Shown here: one piece after another, positions 33,901 to 35,505 of the stretch
Position numbering within the stretch: the first letter of the stretch is position 1
Layout: each line of letters begins with the position of its first letter
Translations under genes and position numbers: made by a program
Notes under the pieces: generated by a model
What the model was told of the DNA's origin: nothing
The model's input: the letters and a program-made list of their open reading frames with translations, nothing else
The model's database searches: none
From: Salinibacter ruber DSM 13855
Lineage (GTDB): Bacteria; Bacteroidota; Rhodothermia; Rhodothermales; Salinibacteraceae
Direction of reading: 5' to 3'
DNA length: 35,505 bases
Assembly (NCBI RefSeq): GCF_000013045.1
Contig: NC_007678.1
Span: forward strand, 1 to 35,505

Positions 33901-34917
33901 ATGCCAGCTCAGCTCCCTCAACGCGTCAGAAGTGCACTCGAGGGTTCTGAGTCTGATTACAGCTCGTCGACATTTCAGTCCTACCGCGCAGCGTGGCGTG
34001 ATCTGCTATCATGGTGGAGTGGAAGCAGGGACCCAGACGTATGGACCACGAGACTTGAGAAGGAGAGTGCCCGACTGGTCCCATTTCAGGCTATCGCAAG
34101 TTACCTCAGGGACCGCAAAGAACTGGCCTGGTCCACCCTGACAGTGAGACGCCAAGCGATCTCGCTCGTCTACGACCACCACGATATTCCCAGTCCTTTC
34201 GAGGAGGCGGAGGTCCAGAAGACGTGGGCGGAGGTGCGGAAGCAGAAGCGAGAGGAAAAGTCGGCTTCTCGCCCAACCGGAACCGCCCATAGGGCCGCCG
34301 AGGTTATCGAAAACGGCCTAGAGCTCCTCAAAAACCACTCCGAGAACCGCCGTGACAGGGAGGACATGAGTGAGGAGGAGCTCTTCCGAAGAGATATGGA
34401 ATACCTTCCGGAGGAGACCTCCAGTGCTGAGGATCTGAGCCCGGCCCAGCAGGATCTCATCCCTGAGCCTGGCTTTGAATATAAGACAATTCGAAACCGC
34501 GCTCTGCTTCTTCTGATTGCGACAACCAGTGCGACCCGTACCGAGATTGTTGGCATCCGGGTAGAGGATATTCATCTACGTGGTGAAGGGACTTTCCTTC
34601 GGAGCGAGGCTGACAAGGCAGAAGATGCGCCACTGCAAGTTGGTCTTCGGGACGACGAGGGAAATCTCGAGTCGGTCCTTCATCTCAGACAAGAGCTGGA
34701 GCTCCACTACTGCCCAGCCCGAGCGGTGGCATCGTGGATTGTGAGGGCAAGGCTAGAGCAAGGCTTGCTTTTCCGTCCGCTCACGCCGCAGGGAAAACCG
34801 AAGAGATCAGGTGCCATCCAGCCCCAAGCCATTAATCACGTCATTCGCCGCCGCGCAGAGGAGGTTGAGAAACTGGACCCAACCGAGTGGACGACCCAGC
34901 GGCTGCGGAGCCGATAA
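33901..34917 (+). pseudogene. Tyrosine recombinase truncated before its catalytic tyrosine
   Basis: From the ATG at 33901 the product is 338 residues. It has a SAM-like core-binding domain (~15-110, with SSSTFQSYRAAWRDLLSWW), a long charged linker (~112-195), and the first part of the catalytic domain: R213 in SATRTEIVGIR, then INHVIRRRAEE, and TTQRLRSR at the very end, where the family has its HxxR box. The protein stops there, so the following His/Trp and the nucleophilic Tyr are missing. Neither other frame supplies them before the iteron array begins at 34954. It is probably a recombinase cut off by a rearrangement next to the origin, or a remnant kept as a DNA-binding protein. An ATG at 33823 in frame was not preferred because the extra residues have no family resemblance. 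Confidence 0.75.
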
Positions 34918-34953
34918 AGAGGAGAGAGGCCTGATTGGTAAGAAAATTGCCAA

Positions 34954-35180
34954 GTACCGATTCTCTCACACCCTCTCCAGATAGGTGCAGTGGGGAGGAG
35001 AGCGGTGGGGCTCGTACCTTTTCCCTCACACCCACTGGCACTGCCACAGCTGGCGTACCTATTCTCTCACACCTGGGTACCGATTCTCTCACATCCTCGT
35101 ACCGATTCTCTCACATCCTCGTACCGATTCTCTCACGGCCGGTACCGAATCTCTCACACCTGTGTACCTAATCCCTCACA
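34954..35180 (+). repeat. Iteron array: eight direct copies (candidate oriV)
   Basis: Copies of GTACCGATTCTCTCACA or close variants begin at 34954, 35014, 35055, 35077, 35099, 35121, 35142 and 35164. From 35055 on the spacing is 22, 22, 22, 21 and 22 bp, two turns of the helix, typical of Rep_3 iterons. The first two copies are spaced 60 and 41 bp. Deviations are T for G at position 6 and C for T at position 11 in some copies. Confidence 0.93.
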
Positions 35181-35330
35181 CCCTTAAGCGCTAAGCTACT
35201 GGGAGAGAGGCTTTTCTAGGTTTCTGTAATGCAGTAATGGTTTAAAGGATACTTAAAAGATATAAAGGACGCCACGGTAAATTTGAGGTTGAAGTACCCA
35301 GCAGAGTGCACGATAGCCTGACTATGCAGC
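35181..35330. other. A/T-rich stretch next to the iterons, candidate unwinding region
   Basis: No gene. The part from about 35217 to 35290 is clearly richer in A and T than the rest of the molecule, with TTTAAAGGATACTTAAAAG near 35240. In iteron plasmids an A/T-rich unwinding element normally lies beside the iterons; this is the obvious candidate. No consensus DnaA box was found. Confidence 0.5.
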
Positions 35331-35339
35331 TCCTCAGGG

Positions 35340-35447
35340 TGTGAGAGAATAGGTACAGCGGTAGATCTTGGCCAGGTTCTATCCCTATTATCTCCACACT
35401 GGAAGGCAGCAGGGCTCTCACATACGTGACGTACCGATTCTCTCACG
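35340..35447. repeat. Separate iteron copies near rep, one inverted
   Basis: TGTGAGAGAATAGGTAC at 35340-35356 is an iteron in inverse orientation, and GTACCGATTCTCTCACG at 35431-35447 is a direct copy. Both lie within 170 bases of the rep start across the window junction. Oppositely oriented copies near the initiator gene are where Rep dimers repress transcription in related plasmids, so these are candidate rep operators. Confidence 0.85.
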
Positions 35448-35471
35448 TCTGTAGACTGAGTAGCAGACACC

Positions 35472-35483
35472 AGAAGATCTTCT
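35472..35483. promoter_or_regulatory. 12-bp palindrome just upstream of rep
   Basis: AGAAGATCTTCT is a perfect palindrome ending 22 bases before the end of the window, thus 22 bases upstream of the rep start on the circle. It may be a regulator site or hairpin in the rep leader. Confidence 0.45.
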
Positions 35484-35505
35484 CCAAGGTACTCCTCTCT
35501 GACCT

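Noticed and set aside
35388-35398. DnaA box near the origin (TTATCTCCACA)
   Set aside because: It needs a two-base insertion relative to the consensus TTATCCACA; not accepted as a box.
1-35505. CRISPR array, tRNA or rRNA genes, relaxase or conjugation genes
   Set aside because: No regularly spaced repeats with unique spacers, no cloverleaf sequences and no relaxase or coupling-protein motifs were recognised. The regular repeats present are iterons, CTAG boxes or coding repeats.

Overview
The window reads as a complete, high-GC plasmid of a Salinibacter-like organism (extremely halophilic Bacteroidetes/Rhodothermota), linearised at the start codon of its replication initiator. Grounds: the first base begins an ORF for a RepB/Rep_3 initiator; the last ~550 bases hold ten iteron copies that lie directly upstream of that gene once the ends are joined; the proteins are acidic; one surface protein ends in a type IX secretion (T9SS) sorting domain, typical of Bacteroidetes. 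From memory, 35,505 bp is the size of plasmid pSR35 of Salinibacter ruber DSM 13855; this was not checked.

Layout. 1-1011: initiator. 1500-2798: orphan UmuC-type Y-family polymerase. 3022-7497: BspA/DUF285-repeat T9SS-exported surface protein and a fibronectin-III lipoprotein. 7524-8461: an IS5-type insertion sequence with CTAG target duplications and a broken transposase. 8790-9026: small DnaJ-like zinc-finger protein. 9341-11738: two pilin-like paralogues bracketed by a 3' remnant and a full copy of a catalytic-domain-only tyrosine recombinase. 12254-14605: large lipoprotein with Ig-like and GLUG repeats. 14839-18039 (minus): GIY-YIG protein, ParB-like NGQHRL protein, possible OB-fold protein with Q/G/P-rich tail, and a 96-aa unknown. 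18092-20131 (plus): Ala/Gly-rich large protein interrupted by one amber codon. 20271-28463 (minus): lipoprotein, Mu gpF-like Cys/His protein, two PD-(D/E)xK-type proteins, secreted nuclease, type IIG restriction-modification enzyme, RHH protein. 28456-33632 (minus): ParA, a frameshifted small gene, HhH protein, AEP-like primase. 33901-34917: truncated tyrosine recombinase next to the iterons.

How it fits together. Replication appears to be iteron/Rep_3 theta type, possibly helped by the plasmid's own archaeo-eukaryotic-type primase. Segregation is by a ParA plus RHH cassette whose upstream region has six CTAG boxes on an exact 8-bp lattice, a convincing candidate centromere/operator. Accessory cargo is cell-surface proteins, pilin-like proteins and DNA-modifying enzymes. 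No relaxase or conjugation genes were recognised.

Most notable: the pilin pair share a 95-nt identical 5' segment followed at once by dense synonymous divergence, next to a minimal recombinase and its remnant (possible cassette recombination or gene conversion); the CTAG lattice; the primase-like protein; an amber codon in a CAG run and a GAGT duplication, each explaining a broken gene by one small event; and many 13-22 bp tandem duplications in intergenic DNA.
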